Shown in pieces: positions 7,937-16,222 of a stretch of DNA of 64,000 nucleotides. The DNA lies in contig NZ_FOUK01000001.1 in NCBI RefSeq assembly GCF_900114845.1, positions 1,491,436 to 1,555,435 on the forward strand, given 5' to 3'. The position numbers and the translations under genes were made by a program. How positions within the stretch are numbered: the stretch's first letter is position 1; each line of letters begins with the position of its first letter. Under the pieces are notes generated by a model that was not told where the DNA came from, did no database searches, and saw only the letters and a program-made list of their open reading frames with translations. Origin of the DNA: Pimelobacter simplex (GTDB lineage Bacteria; Actinomycetota; Actinomycetes; Propionibacteriales; Nocardioidaceae).

Positions 7937-10368
7937 GCACAGGTGCCTGCACCCAGCCCGGCTGCACGGGCAGCATCGTCGACGGCTACTGCGACGTCTG
8001 CGGCATGCCCGGCACCGGCGGCACGACCAGCCCGGCCGCCGCCGCCACTCCTGCCGCTCCCGCCAGCACGCCCGCGAGCGCGCTGACCGGCGTCACGGCG
8101 AGCACCTCGCCGCGCGCGGTCCCCGCGCCCAACGGCAGCCCCTGCCAGCAGCCCGGCTGCACCGGCAAGATCCTCGACGGCTACTGCGACGTGTGCGGGA
8201 CGCCGGCCGTGCCGGGCGCCCGGGTCGCCGAGGCCGCGGCGATCGCCGAGTCCCAGCCGCTCTCGGGCCGCGAGGGCACGTCGGCGACGGCGGCCAGCCG
8301 GGTCCAGTCCGCGGCGATCGGCTCCAAGCGCGCCGGCGCGAGCGGGACGTCGTCCACGCGGCGCACCCGCACCGGCTCCCAGCGGATGCGCTCCGCGCGG
8401 CTGGGCGCCGGCCTGACCGTCGTCCCGCCCGCCCCGCCGGTCGACGCGGCCCGGGCGATCATGGCGAACCCCGAGGTCCCCGAGGAGAAGCGCAGCTGCG
8501 CCAAGTGCGGCAACGCGGTGGGCCGCGGCATCGACGGGACGCCCGGGCGCAGCGAGGGCTTCTGCCCCAACTGCGGCCAGCCGTTCTCGTTCACGCCCAA
8601 GCTGAAGCAGGGCGACCTCGTCGCCGGCCAGTACGAGGTGGCGGGCGCGCTCGCGCACGGCGGCCTCGGCTGGATCTACCTCGGCCGCGACCGCAACGTC
8701 TCCAACCGCTGGGTGGTCCTCAAGGGCCTGCTCAACTCCGGTGACCCCGACGCGCTGGCGGCGGCGATCGCCGAGCAGCAGTTCCTCGCCCAGGTCGAGC
8801 ACCCGCTCATCGTCGAGATCTACAACTTCGTCACCCACGACGGCGCCGGCTACATCGTCATGGAGTACGTCGGCGGCAAGTCGCTCAAGCAGATCCTCAA
8901 GGAGCGGATGACCGCCAACGGCGGCGCCTACGACCCGCTGCCGGTCGACCAGGCGCTCGCCTACATCCTCGAGCTGCTGCCGGCCTTCCAGTACCTGCAC
9001 GACCTCGGCCTGGTCTACTGCGACTTCAAGCCCGACAACATGATCCAGGTCGGCGACGCGATGAAGCTGATCGACCTCGGCGGCGTGCGCCGCATCGACG
9101 ACGAGGAGTCGGCGATCTACGGCACCGTCGGCTACCAGGCGCCCGAGGTCGCCGAGGTCGGCCCGTCGGTCGCCTCCGACATCTACACGATCGGCCGCAC
9201 GCTGCTCGTGCTGTGCATGGAGTTCCGCGGCTACCAGGGCACCTACCTGCACAGCCTCCCGCCGGTCGACAGCACGCCGCTGTTCCAGCAGAACGACTCG
9301 CTCTACCAGCTCATCGCCAAGTGCTGCGCGCCCGACCCGGCCGACCGGTTCGCGTCCGTCGACGAGATGCGCACCCAGGTGCTGGGCGTGCTGCGCGAGG
9401 TCGTCGCCCGCCGCCGCCAGGGGACGGCGAGCACGTCGGCGGCCTCGGTGCTCTTCGAGTCGCCCGCCACCGCGCGCCCGATCACCGGCTGGAGCCAGCT
9501 GCCCGCCCTGCGCGAGGACACCACCGACGCGCAGTACAGCTGGCTGAGCACCATCGGGGACGACGACCCGAAGCGCCGCCTCGCCGACCTCGAGTCCGCG
9601 CCCGAGGACACCGCCGAGGTCTGGCTGGCCCGGGCCCGCGCGGCGCTCGACCTCGGTGACCCGGTGCTCGCCAAGGGCCACGCGCAGCGGCTGCTCACCG
9701 ACGACCCGTGGGAGTGGCGGGCGCTGTGGGTCGAGGGGCTCGCCGCCGTCCAGGCCGACGACTGGGAGACCGCGAAGGCCTCGTTCAACGCGGTCTACCA
9801 GCAGGTCCCCGGCGAGCTCGCGCCCAAGCTGGCGCTGGCGTTCGCCTGCGAGCGCGGCGGCCTGCCCGAGGTCGCCGAGGGGCTCTACCAGGTGTGCGCC
9901 TCGACCGACGCGGCCTACGTCCCGCCCGCGGCCTTCGGCATGGCCCGGGTCCGCGCCGCGCGCCAGGACACGGTGGGCGCGGTCGCCGCGCTCGACCTGG
10001 TCCCGACCACGAGCCGCGGCTACACCGAGAGCCGGCAGCAGAGGGCCGAGGTGCTGCTCACCGGCGGCGCGCACGACATCACCGTGCTCGACCAGGCGAT
10101 GCGGACCATCGAGGCGTCGAGCGTCGACCAGCAGACCCGGCAGCGGTTCACCGTGCGGATCCTCACCGAGGCGCTGCCCGTGGTCAGCCAGCCCGGCGCC
10201 CCCGTCCCCGCCGGGACGACGATCGGCGCGGTCACCGCGACCGAGGCCGGCGTCCGCGACGGGCTCGAGAACGCCCTGCGGCTGCTCGCCCGCGACGCCG
10301 TCGACCTCAAGGAGCGGGTGAGCCTGGTCAACCAGGCCAACGCCGTCCGGAACTGGAGCCTCACGTGA
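7933..10368 (+). CDS. pknG: PknG-family soluble Ser/Thr protein kinase with extra zinc ribbons
   Basis: An 811-residue protein starting at ATG 7933 (ATGA overlap). Two N-terminal zinc-ribbon-like repeats carry C6, C11, C20, C23 and C71, C76, C85, C88. A rubredoxin-like motif follows (C189/C192 and about C211/C214). The kinase domain (~230-520) has a Gly-rich loop, K264, the non-RD catalytic stretch YCDFKPDN (D364) and DLGG (D381). TPR-type helices fill the C-terminus. The rubredoxin-kinase-TPR order and CDFKP loop are PknG hallmarks. Mycobacterial PknG (about 750 aa) phosphorylates GarA to control 2-oxoglutarate metabolism. No garA-like gene is near, but an FHA protein ends this operon. Confidence 0.93.
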   Translation: MSTGACTQPGCTGSIVDGYCDVCGMPGTGGTTSPAAAATPAAPASTPASALTGVTASTSPRAVPAPNGSPCQQPGCTGKILDGYCDVCGTPAVPGARVAEAAAIAESQPLSGREGTSATAASRVQSAAIGSKRAGASGTSSTRRTRTGSQRMRSARLGAGLTVVPPAPPVDAARAIMANPEVPEEKRSCAKCGNAVGRGIDGTPGRSEGFCPNCGQPFSFTPKLKQGDLVAGQYEVAGALAHGGLGWIYLGRDRNVSNRWVVLKGLLNSGDPDALAAAIAEQQFLAQVEHPLIVEIYNFVTHDGAGYIVMEYVGGKSLKQILKERMTANGGAYDPLPVDQALAYILELLPAFQYLHDLGLVYCDFKPDNMIQVGDAMKLIDLGGVRRIDDEESAIYGTVGYQAPEVAEVGPSVASDIYTIGRTLLVLCMEFRGYQGTYLHSLPPVDSTPLFQQNDSLYQLIAKCCAPDPADRFASVDEMRTQVLGVLREVVARRRQGTASTSAASVLFESPATARPITGWSQLPALREDTTDAQYSWLSTIGDDDPKRRLADLESAPEDTAEVWLARARAALDLGDPVLAKGHAQRLLTDDPWEWRALWVEGLAAVQADDWETAKASFNAVYQQVPGELAPKLALAFACERGGLPEVAEGLYQVCASTDAAYVPPAAFGMARVRAARQDTVGAVAALDLVPTTSRGYTESRQQRAEVLLTGGAHDITVLDQAMRTIEASSVDQQTRQRFTVRILTEALPVVSQPGAPVPAGTTIGAVTATEAGVRDGLENALRLLARDAVDLKERVSLVNQANAVRNWSLT

Positions 10369-11525
10369 CCTGTCCCTCCTGCGGAGCGGCGCTCGCGCCG
10401 GGCGCGCGCTTCTGCGAGAGCTGCGGTGCCCCCGTCGGGACGACGGCGCCCGGGCCGGCCCCGGTCGCGGCGACGTCCGGGGACCACCCGCTCGGCGACG
10501 CGCCGATCAGTGCGCCGACCCGCAAGCCGGCCGGCACGCTGCCCGACCCGCCGGCGCCCGCGGGCCGCCGTCCCTGCACCGAGTGCGGGGGAGAGGTCGG
10601 CGCCGACCTCTACTGCCTCGAGTGCGGCACCAAGGCACCGAGCGAGCGCGACCACTTCGAGGAGCACCCCGCGTCCTGGGTGGCCGGCGTGTGCGACAAG
10701 GCGGTCCGGAAGAACCGCAACGAGGACGCCATGGCGCTCCTCGCGGGCGCCGAGCCGGGCTCGCGCGCGGTCCTCATCGTGATGGACGGCGTCTCGAACT
10801 CCATCGACTCCGACGTCGCCTCGCTGGCCGGTGCCCGCGCGGCGCGCGAGGTGCTGCGGGTACCGCTGCCGTCGGGGATGGGGACGCCCGAGAGCCGCGA
10901 CGCCGCCGTCCGCAAGGTGCTGACGGCGGCCGTGGCCGCGGCCAACACCGCGATCGTCGCCGTCACCGACCCCGACTCGCCCAACCCGGCGTCGGCGACC
11001 TTCACCGCCGCCGTTCTCGAGGGCCGCCGGATCACCTGGGCCAACGTGGGCGACTCCCGCTCGTACTGGCTGCCCGACGCCGGCCGGCCGGTCCAGCTGA
11101 CCACCGACGACTCGCTCGCCCAGGCCCAGATCGCCGACGGCATCGCCCGCGAGGTGGCCGAGTCCGGGCCGCAGGCGCACGCCATCACCAAGTGGCTGGG
11201 CCGCGACGCCGAGGACCTCACGCCGACCGTCGGCAGCCTCGAGGTCACCGAGCCCGGCTGGCTGCTCGCCTGCTCTGACGGGCTGTGGAACTACGCGTCC
11301 ACGCCCGAGGAGATGCACGCTCAGGTCCGCGCCGCGGCGACGGCGGACCCGGCCGGCCCGGCCGACCCGGCCGCGCTCGCGCTGGCCCTCGTCGCCTTCG
11401 CCAATGCTGCCGGCGGCCACGACAACATCACCGCCGCCGTCGCCCGGGTCGATCTCGGGCAGAATGACCAGACCCCGACGCCCGCGCCCGCGGGCACCTC
11501 AGGAGGAGAGCCGAGCGATGGCTGA
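10365..11525 (+). CDS. PP2C-family Ser/Thr phosphatase with N-terminal zinc ribbons
   Basis: A 386-residue protein from GTG 10365 (GTGA overlap with pknG). Residues 1-90 contain two double-CxxC ribbons (CPSCGAALAPGARFCESCG and CTECGGEVGADLYCLECG) joined by a Pro-rich linker. A PP2C domain follows with the usual metal motifs NRNEDA, VMDGVSNS, NVGDSRS, SDGLWN and GGHDNITAAV. There is no membrane anchor. It is likely the reversing partner of PknG, acting on phosphorylated proteins of the same pathway. The kinase-phosphatase-VWA order resembles the TerY-P triad described in ter-type stress systems. Confidence 0.9.
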   Translation: MTCPSCGAALAPGARFCESCGAPVGTTAPGPAPVAATSGDHPLGDAPISAPTRKPAGTLPDPPAPAGRRPCTECGGEVGADLYCLECGTKAPSERDHFEEHPASWVAGVCDKAVRKNRNEDAMALLAGAEPGSRAVLIVMDGVSNSIDSDVASLAGARAAREVLRVPLPSGMGTPESRDAAVRKVLTAAVAAANTAIVAVTDPDSPNPASATFTAAVLEGRRITWANVGDSRSYWLPDAGRPVQLTTDDSLAQAQIADGIAREVAESGPQAHAITKWLGRDAEDLTPTVGSLEVTEPGWLLACSDGLWNYASTPEEMHAQVRAAATADPAGPADPAALALALVAFANAAGGHDNITAAVARVDLGQNDQTPTPAPAGTSGGEPSDG

Positions 11526-12807
11526 GTTCAGCGCCGCCGTCTACCAGAACGAGTTCCTGCCCGACGGCGGAACCGACGTCAACGCGATCGTCACGATCAC
11601 CTGCCAGGGCGCCGGCACCGCCGGCCAGTCCGGGGCGGGCAGCGCGGGCGAGATCATCATCGTCGACACGTCCGGCTCGATGGGCCCGTCGACGATGGCC
11701 GCCGCCAAGGAGGCCGCCCAGGCCGCCCTGGCCGAGATCGTCGACGGCACCTACTTCGCCGTGATCGCCGGCGCCGACCGCGCCATGCTGGCCTACCCCC
11801 AGGTCTCCAGCGGCCCGGGCATGGTCCGGATGGACGCCCGCACCCGGCAGGAGGCCGCGGCCGCCATCGGCCGCTTCGTCGGCAGCGGCGGCACCGCGAT
11901 CAGCACCTGGCTCGACCTGGCCGGCCAGCTCTTCGGCTCCGTCGCCGAGGTCACCCAGCGGCACGTGCTGCTGCTCACCGACGGCGAGAACCGGGAGCGT
12001 CCGGGCCGCCTCGACGACGCGATCAACCGCGCCACCGGCTACTTCCAGGCCGACTGCCGCGGCGCCGGCACCGACTGGCAGGTCGCCGAGATCCGCCGGA
12101 TCGCCCAGGCCCTGCTCGGCACCGTCGACATCATCCCGCGCCCCGCGGAGATGAAGGCGCAGTTCGAGGAGATCATGCGCAACGCCATGTCCCGCGGCGT
12201 CGCCGACGCCTCGCTGCGGGTGTGGACGCCGCAGGGCGCCGAGGTGCTCTTCGTGCGCCAGGTCTCGCCCACGGTCGAGGACCTCACCAACCGGCGGACG
12301 CCGGTCAACCCGCTCACCGGCGACTACCCCACGGGGGCGTGGTCCGACGAGTCGCGCGACTACCACGTCGCGATCCGGGTGCCGGCCAAGGCGATCGGCC
12401 AGGAGCAGCTCGCCGCGCGCGTCCAGCTCGCCCTCGGCAGCGACGTCGTCACCCAGGCGCTGGTCAAGGCGACCTGGTCGGGCAACTCCGAGCTCACCAC
12501 CCGGATCGACCAGCAGGTCGCCCACTACACCGGCCAGGCCGAGCTCGCCCAGATGATCCAGGAGGGCCTGGCCGCCAAGGCCGCCGGCGACGAGGCGACG
12601 GCGACCACCAAGCTCGGCCGTGCCGTCCAGCTCGCGGCCGAGACCGGCAACGACGAGGCGACGTCCAAGCTGCGCAAGGTCGTCGACGTCGACAGCGAGG
12701 AGACCGGCACCGTCCGGCTCAAGCGTGCCGTCGACAAGGCCGACGAGATGGCGCTCGACACCGCCTCCACCAAGACCACGAGGATCCGCAAGGAGCCCAC
12801 CTCATGA
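11518..12807 (+). CDS. VWA-domain protein (TerY/YfbK-like)
   Basis: A 429-residue cytoplasmic protein with a von Willebrand A domain. The MIDAS motif DTSGS is at D50-S54, and the later conserved parts are GGTAISTWL and LLLTDGENRE. The C-terminal third is helical (QAELAQMIQEGLAAKAAGDE). VWA domains of this kind bind protein partners through a metal ion. The start at 11518 lies behind the Shine-Dalgarno AGGAGGAG (11501-11508) and overlaps the phosphatase stop by 8 bp. It probably scaffolds the kinase/phosphatase pair. A basic C-terminal Thr/Arg-rich tail (TKTTRIRKEPTS) could be a phosphorylation site. Confidence 0.88.
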   Translation: MAEFSAAVYQNEFLPDGGTDVNAIVTITCQGAGTAGQSGAGSAGEIIIVDTSGSMGPSTMAAAKEAAQAALAEIVDGTYFAVIAGADRAMLAYPQVSSGPGMVRMDARTRQEAAAAIGRFVGSGGTAISTWLDLAGQLFGSVAEVTQRHVLLLTDGENRERPGRLDDAINRATGYFQADCRGAGTDWQVAEIRRIAQALLGTVDIIPRPAEMKAQFEEIMRNAMSRGVADASLRVWTPQGAEVLFVRQVSPTVEDLTNRRTPVNPLTGDYPTGAWSDESRDYHVAIRVPAKAIGQEQLAARVQLALGSDVVTQALVKATWSGNSELTTRIDQQVAHYTGQAELAQMIQEGLAAKAAGDEATATTKLGRAVQLAAETGNDEATSKLRKVVDVDSEETGTVRLKRAVDKADEMALDTASTKTTRIRKEPTS

Positions 12808-13589
12808 GCACCTGCCCGTCCGGGCACGAGTCGGCCGCCGACGACTACTGCGACGTCTGCGGCCTGCCGATCCCGGCCGGCGGGGGCTCCGCCGCGCCGG
12901 CCGCGGCCCCGGCGGCCCCGGAGGCTCCCGCGGCGCCGGCGGCGCCCGCCGAGCCGACGACGGCCGCGTGCCCGAACTGCCAGGCGGCTAACCCGCCGAA
13001 CGCGCTCTTCTGCGAGGCCTGCGGCTACGACTTCACGACCGGCTCGATGCCGCGGCCGATCACCCCGCCGAGCCCGCTCGCCCCGCCCACGCCGTCCGCG
13101 CTCGACCTCGACGCGCCCTCGGCCCCGGCGTCCCCGTCGGCCCCGGCGGCGCCCGAGCCGCCGGCGTCGGTCGCGCCGCCGCTGGCCGAGCCCTGGATCG
13201 CCGAGGTCTGGATCGACCCCGACTGGTACGCCGACCAGGAGTCCACCGACCCGCTGCCCTCCGCTGGCGTGCCCACCGTCGTCGCGCTGCGGACCACGTC
13301 GATCCTGGTCGGCCGCACCTCCCGCAGCCGCGGGATCCACCCCGACATCGACCTCGGCGCCGACAACGGGATCAGCCGGCGGCACTGCCAGCTGACCACC
13401 GACGGCACCCGCTGGTGGGTCGAGGACCTCGGCTCGTCCAACGGCACCTACCTCGGCACCGCCATCGGGCCGCTGCCCAAGGACCCGGTGCCGGCAGGCG
13501 AGAAGCGCGAGATCCCGCCGGACGGCCGCGTCTACCTCGGCGCGTGGACCCGGCTGGTGATCCGCCGGGCGCAGCCGGGCGAGGTCTGA
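12804..13589 (+). CDS. Zinc-ribbon FHA-domain protein
   Basis: A 261-residue protein starting at ATG 12804 (ATGA overlap). The N-terminus carries a ribbon very like those of PknG (DDYCDVCGLP) and a second one (CPNCQAANPPNALFCEACGY). A long Pro/Ala linker leads to an FHA domain (~150-255) with G170-R171 and SRRH at 191-194, then SSNGTYLG, the residues that bind phosphothreonine. It is the last gene of the operon. It could be the phospho-reader and substrate of the kinase, playing the role GarA/OdhI has in other actinomycetes. It is larger than GarA, and the N-terminal Thr motif of GarA is not visible. Confidence 0.88.
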   Translation: MSTCPSGHESAADDYCDVCGLPIPAGGGSAAPAAAPAAPEAPAAPAAPAEPTTAACPNCQAANPPNALFCEACGYDFTTGSMPRPITPPSPLAPPTPSALDLDAPSAPASPSAPAAPEPPASVAPPLAEPWIAEVWIDPDWYADQESTDPLPSAGVPTVVALRTTSILVGRTSRSRGIHPDIDLGADNGISRRHCQLTTDGTRWWVEDLGSSNGTYLGTAIGPLPKDPVPAGEKREIPPDGRVYLGAWTRLVIRRAQPGEV

Positions 13590-13634
13590 GCACCGCCCCC
13601 GCCCCCGCCGTCCGCGCGCCGCGCCCCACCCGCT

Positions 13635-13742
13635 GTAACACGCTGTCCGCGTTGGTTCGCGCCACTTGTCGTTGCTTCCACGCCGTTGCAGACGGCGTGG
13701 AGCGACGTCAACCGCCGGTCAGCACGGTGGACAGCGTGTTAC
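13635..13742. repeat. 108-bp nested inverted repeat (bidirectional terminator or palindromic repeat)
   Basis: Outer arms GTAACACGCTGTCC (13635-13648) and its exact complement (13729-13742) enclose a perfect inner hairpin, CCACGCCG (13678-13685) with CGGCGTGG (13693-13700) and a 7-base loop. Imperfect pairing continues between them. It lies between two convergent genes, which fits a bidirectional terminator, but lacks T-runs. A mobile palindromic repeat is the alternative. Confidence 0.6.
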
Positions 13743-13790
13743 CCGACGACGGTCGCACCCCGCCGCGGACGCGCGCGGCAGCCCCGAGCC

Positions 13791-13851
13791 GGCTCAGCGG
13801 CGGCCGGCTCAGCGGCGCGTGGTTCAGCAGCGGCGCGCGCGGCTCAGCGGC
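13791..13851. repeat. Four short direct repeats at the methyltransferase 3' end
   Basis: GGCTCAGCGGC occurs at 13791, 13806 and 13841, with the variant GGTTCAGCAGC at 13821, so the spacing is 15, 15 and 20 bp. The last copy contains the stop codon of the minus-strand methyltransferase. The others look like duplications of the gene end, each again holding a TCA (TGA on the minus strand). Confidence 0.6.
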
Positions 13852-14413
13852 GGGTGGCGATGAGCGCGGACGCGTCCGCGGCGACCATCACCTCGACGGT
13901 CGTGAACCGCTCGTCGGTGAGCCACTCCTCGCGCAGCGTGTCGACCCGGCCGCCGGTGATGGGCGGCCACATCTCGCACGGCACGAAGTCGTCGAGGACG
14001 ACGATGCCGCCCGGCTCGACCAGGTCGGCGATCTTGTCGACCCCGACGGCCGAGGGGTCGCCCGAGTCGAGGAAGAGCAGCGAGAACGGGCCCTTGTCCA
14101 TCAGCGTCGACCAGTCCGCGGCGAGGACGTCGACCAGGGCGTCGTCCACGAAGATCTCCGCGGCGGCCGCGGCGAGTTTGGGGTTGAGCTCGGCGGTGAG
14201 GATGCGCGCCTTGTCGTTGCGCACGCCCGAGCGCAGCCACGCCGTGCCGACGCCGCAGCCGGTGCCGAACTCGGCCATCGTGCCCTCACGGGTCGCGGCG
14301 AGGGCCGCCAGCAGGCGGCCGGTCTCGTTGCGGCAGAACGACACGTAGCCCGCGCGACGGGACACGTCGAACGCGCGGTTGACGACGTCGGGAAGCTCGG
14401 GGGGCGCGCTCAT
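13844..14413 (-). CDS. Class I SAM-dependent O-methyltransferase-like protein
   Basis: A 189-residue protein with a Rossmann-type SAM-binding motif EFGTGCGVGTAWL (residues ~48-60), the acidic end of strand 2 (ILTAELNPK) and LLFLDSGD as motif III. It resembles small catechol-O-methyltransferase-like enzymes. A minus-strand AAGACT six bases before the ATG suggests a leaderless transcript. It stands alone, convergent to the FHA gene and divergent from the leu leader. The substrate cannot be told from context. Confidence 0.8.
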   Translation of the reverse strand: MSAPPELPDVVNRAFDVSRRAGYVSFCRNETGRLLAALAATREGTMAEFGTGCGVGTAWLRSGVRNDKARILTAELNPKLAAAAAEIFVDDALVDVLAADWSTLMDKGPFSLLFLDSGDPSAVGVDKIADLVEPGGIVVLDDFVPCEMWPPITGGRVDTLREEWLTDERFTTVEVMVAADASALIATRR

Positions 14414-14527
14414 GCATCGAGTCTTACATCCGGTGTCTCAGATGCTGTGCGCCGGTCTCGTCCCATGGACGCGGCTCGCGACACTCCGCCATGCGAGACG
14501 GTGCTGGCCTCGTCGTCTCACCTGTCG

Positions 14528-14533
14528 TAGGAT
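14528..14533 (+). promoter_or_regulatory. Candidate -10 of the leu leader transcript
   Basis: TAGGAT nine bases before the leader-peptide ATG at 14543. It would start the transcript at or just before the leader peptide. No good -35 hexamer is visible at 17 bp upstream. Confidence 0.45.
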
Positions 14534-14542
14534 CTGTCCACC

Positions 14543-14587
14543 ATGCGGAGCGCTCTTCTCGTAATCGTGCGCCGCGGCGAGGCCTGA
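14543..14587 (+). CDS. Leucine/valine/isoleucine leader peptide (attenuator)
   Basis: A 14-codon frame, MRSALLVIVRRGEA. It has five branched-chain residues in a row (Leu-Leu-Val-Ile-Val, 14555-14569), and its stop codon lies in a strong hairpin. This is the pattern of ribosome-mediated attenuation leaders of leu/ilv operons. leuB begins 459 bp downstream. When charged Leu, Val or Ile tRNA is scarce the ribosome should stall on these codons and change the folding that follows. Confidence 0.75.
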   Translation: MRSALLVIVRRGEA

Positions 14588-14617
14588 GAGAGGCCACCTC
14601 GCCGCGGTGATCGCGGC
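14572..14617 (+). promoter_or_regulatory. Leu/Ilv attenuator with two competing hairpins
   Basis: Arm 1 CCGCGGCGAGG (14572-14582) pairs perfectly with arm 2 CCTCGCCGCGG (14597-14607) and covers the leader stop codon. Part of arm 2, GCCGCG (14601-14606), can instead pair with arm 3 CGCGGC (14612-14617). A ribosome stalled on the Leu-Leu-Val-Ile-Val codons would cover arm 1. No T-run follows, so the terminator form may be non-canonical or Rho-linked. Confidence 0.6.
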
Positions 14618-14850
14618 GTTCCCACTATCGGCGCCCAGGCCGCTCGTCCAACTCGACAGTCCTGGCGCTTTCTCCGCAGAGCACCGCGACGGGCCCACCG
14701 GCCGGCATACCGCGTGATCCGCACCCCCGTCGCAGTCGACATCGTGAGACCCACGAGCTGACACCCACCCGTCGCGGTGGGAGGAGCCCAGGACGGCCGT
14801 ACCCGTTCCTTCCTCCACCCGCGCAGCTCCTCCTCACGAAAGACACAGCG

Positions 14851-15036
14851 ATGTTCACCTCGACCAGCAGCGACCGCCGCACGAACCCCACCGGCTACGC
14901 CTCCCGCACCGACGCCGGGACGACGGAGTGGGGCCCCGCCAAGCACAACCCCGAGCACCCGCTGCACCGCGATCTCGAGACCCTCGGCGCGGTTGACCTG
15001 CGAGACGGTGACGCCGGCCGTCCCGACGACAACTAA
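14851..15036 (+). CDS. Possible small protein between the leu attenuator and leuB
   Basis: A 61-codon frame ending TAA 10 bp before leuB. It starts [20 protein letters not shown] and ends in an acidic tail (DAGRPDDN). Codons 2-39 all end in G or C, like real genes of this genome, while the last part is less biased. A weak GAAAG lies eight bases before the ATG. No known domain is recognised. It is hydrophilic and has no signal peptide. It could be a genuine small protein of the leu operon, or unconstrained leader DNA with a chance open frame. Confidence 0.4.
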   Translation: MFTSTSSDRRTNPTGYASRTDAGTTEWGPAKHNPEHPLHRDLETLGAVDLRDGDAGRPDDN

Positions 15037-15046
15037 CCTCGCCGTC

Positions 15047-16147
15047 ATGACCGACACCTCCGCTGCCTCCTTCACGCCCGCGACCGGCCAGGTCGACCTC
15101 GCCGTCATCCCGGGTGACGGCATCGGTCCCGAGGTCACCGCCGAGGCGCTCAAGGTGCTCGAGGTGGCGGCGCCGGCCGAGCTGAAGTTCTCCCGCACCC
15201 AGTACGACCTGGGTGCCGAGAACTACCTCAAGACCGGTGAGGTGCTGCCCCCGTCGGTGCTCGCCGAGATCAAGGGCCAGGACGCGATCCTCCTCGGCGC
15301 GGTCGGCGGCAAGCCCAACGACCCGAACCTGCCCCCGGGCATCCTCGAGCGCGGTCTGCTGCTCAAGCTCCGCTTCGAGCTCGACCACTACGTCAACCTG
15401 CGCCCCTCGCGCCTGTTCCCGGGCTCGGTCGCGCCGCTGTCCGACGCGGTGCTGGGCAAGGGCGAGATCGACTTCGTCGTCGTCCGCGAGGGCACCGAGG
15501 GTCCCTACACCGGCAACGGCGGCGCGCTGCGCGTCGGCACGCCCGCCGAGGTCGCCACCGAGGTCTCGGTCAACACCGCGTACGGCGTCGAGCGCGTCGT
15601 CCGCGACGCCTTCGAGCGCGCCCGCAAGCGGCCCCGCAAGAAGCTCACCCTCGTCCACAAGACCAACGTGCTGGTGCACGCCGGCCAGGTCTGGTGGCGG
15701 CTGTTCGAGAAGGTCGCGGCCGAGTACCCCGACGTGACCACCGACTACTGCCACATCGACGCGGTGATGATCTTCCTCGCCACCGACCCGCAGCGCTTCG
15801 ACGTCATCGTCACCGACAACCTGTTCGGCGACATCGTCACCGACCTCGCCGCGGCCATCACCGGCGGCATCGGCCTCGCGGCCTCGGGCAACGTCAACCC
15901 CGACCGCACCGCGCCCTCGATGTTCGAGCCCGTGCACGGCTCGGCGCCCGACATCGCGGGTCAGCTCGTCGCCGACCCGACCGCCGCGATCCTCTCCGGC
16001 GCGCTCCTGCTCGACCACCTCGGCCACCCCGAGGCCGCCGCCCGGATCGAGGCGGCCGTGCTCGCCGACCTCGAGGCGCGCACGCCCGGTCAGCAGCGCC
16101 GGACCCCCGAGGTCGGCGACGCCATCGCCTCCCGAGTAGCCGGCTAG
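15047..16147 (+). CDS. leuB: 3-isopropylmalate dehydrogenase
   Basis: A 366-residue enzyme that oxidises and decarboxylates 3-isopropylmalate to 2-oxoisocaproate in leucine synthesis, using NAD and a divalent metal. It has the nucleotide motif [11 protein letters not shown] near the N-terminus, the arginine cluster of the substrate site ([20 protein letters not shown]) and the metal-binding stretch [25 protein letters not shown] near residue 300 belongs to the NAD pocket. The start ATG at 15047 gives the usual family length. It lies downstream of the Leu-rich leader and 75 bp before ilvE, in the same direction. Confidence 0.95.
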   Translation: MTDTSAASFTPATGQVDLAVIPGDGIGPEVTAEALKVLEVAAPAELKFSRTQYDLGAENYLKTGEVLPPSVLAEIKGQDAILLGAVGGKPNDPNLPPGILERGLLLKLRFELDHYVNLRPSRLFPGSVAPLSDAVLGKGEIDFVVVREGTEGPYTGNGGALRVGTPAEVATEVSVNTAYGVERVVRDAFERARKRPRKKLTLVHKTNVLVHAGQVWWRLFEKVAAEYPDVTTDYCHIDAVMIFLATDPQRFDVIVTDNLFGDIVTDLAAAITGGIGLAASGNVNPDRTAPSMFEPVHGSAPDIAGQLVADPTAAILSGALLLDHLGHPEAAARIEAAVLADLEARTPGQQRRTPEVGDAIASRVAG

Positions 16148-16153
16148 CCCGCC

Positions 16154-16206
16154 TTCGGAGACGCTCCCCTCCGAACGCGGGCAGATGCCCCCTGCCGACC
16201 CGCGTT
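16154..16206 (+). promoter_or_regulatory. Pair of overlapping hairpins between leuB and ilvE
   Basis: TTCGGAG (16154-16160) pairs with CTCCGAA (16169-16175). AACGCGGG (16174-16181) pairs with CCCGCGTT (16199-16206). The two stems share two bases, so they compete. There is no T-tract. This could be a weak terminator after leuB or a control point before ilvE. Confidence 0.4.
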
Positions 16207-16222
16207 AACGAGGACTAACCTG

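Noticed and set aside
13590..13843. Possible plus-strand gene continuing after the FHA gene
   Set aside because: The open frame there crosses the inverted repeat and the direct repeats and is antisense to the methyltransferase; no domain or start signal.
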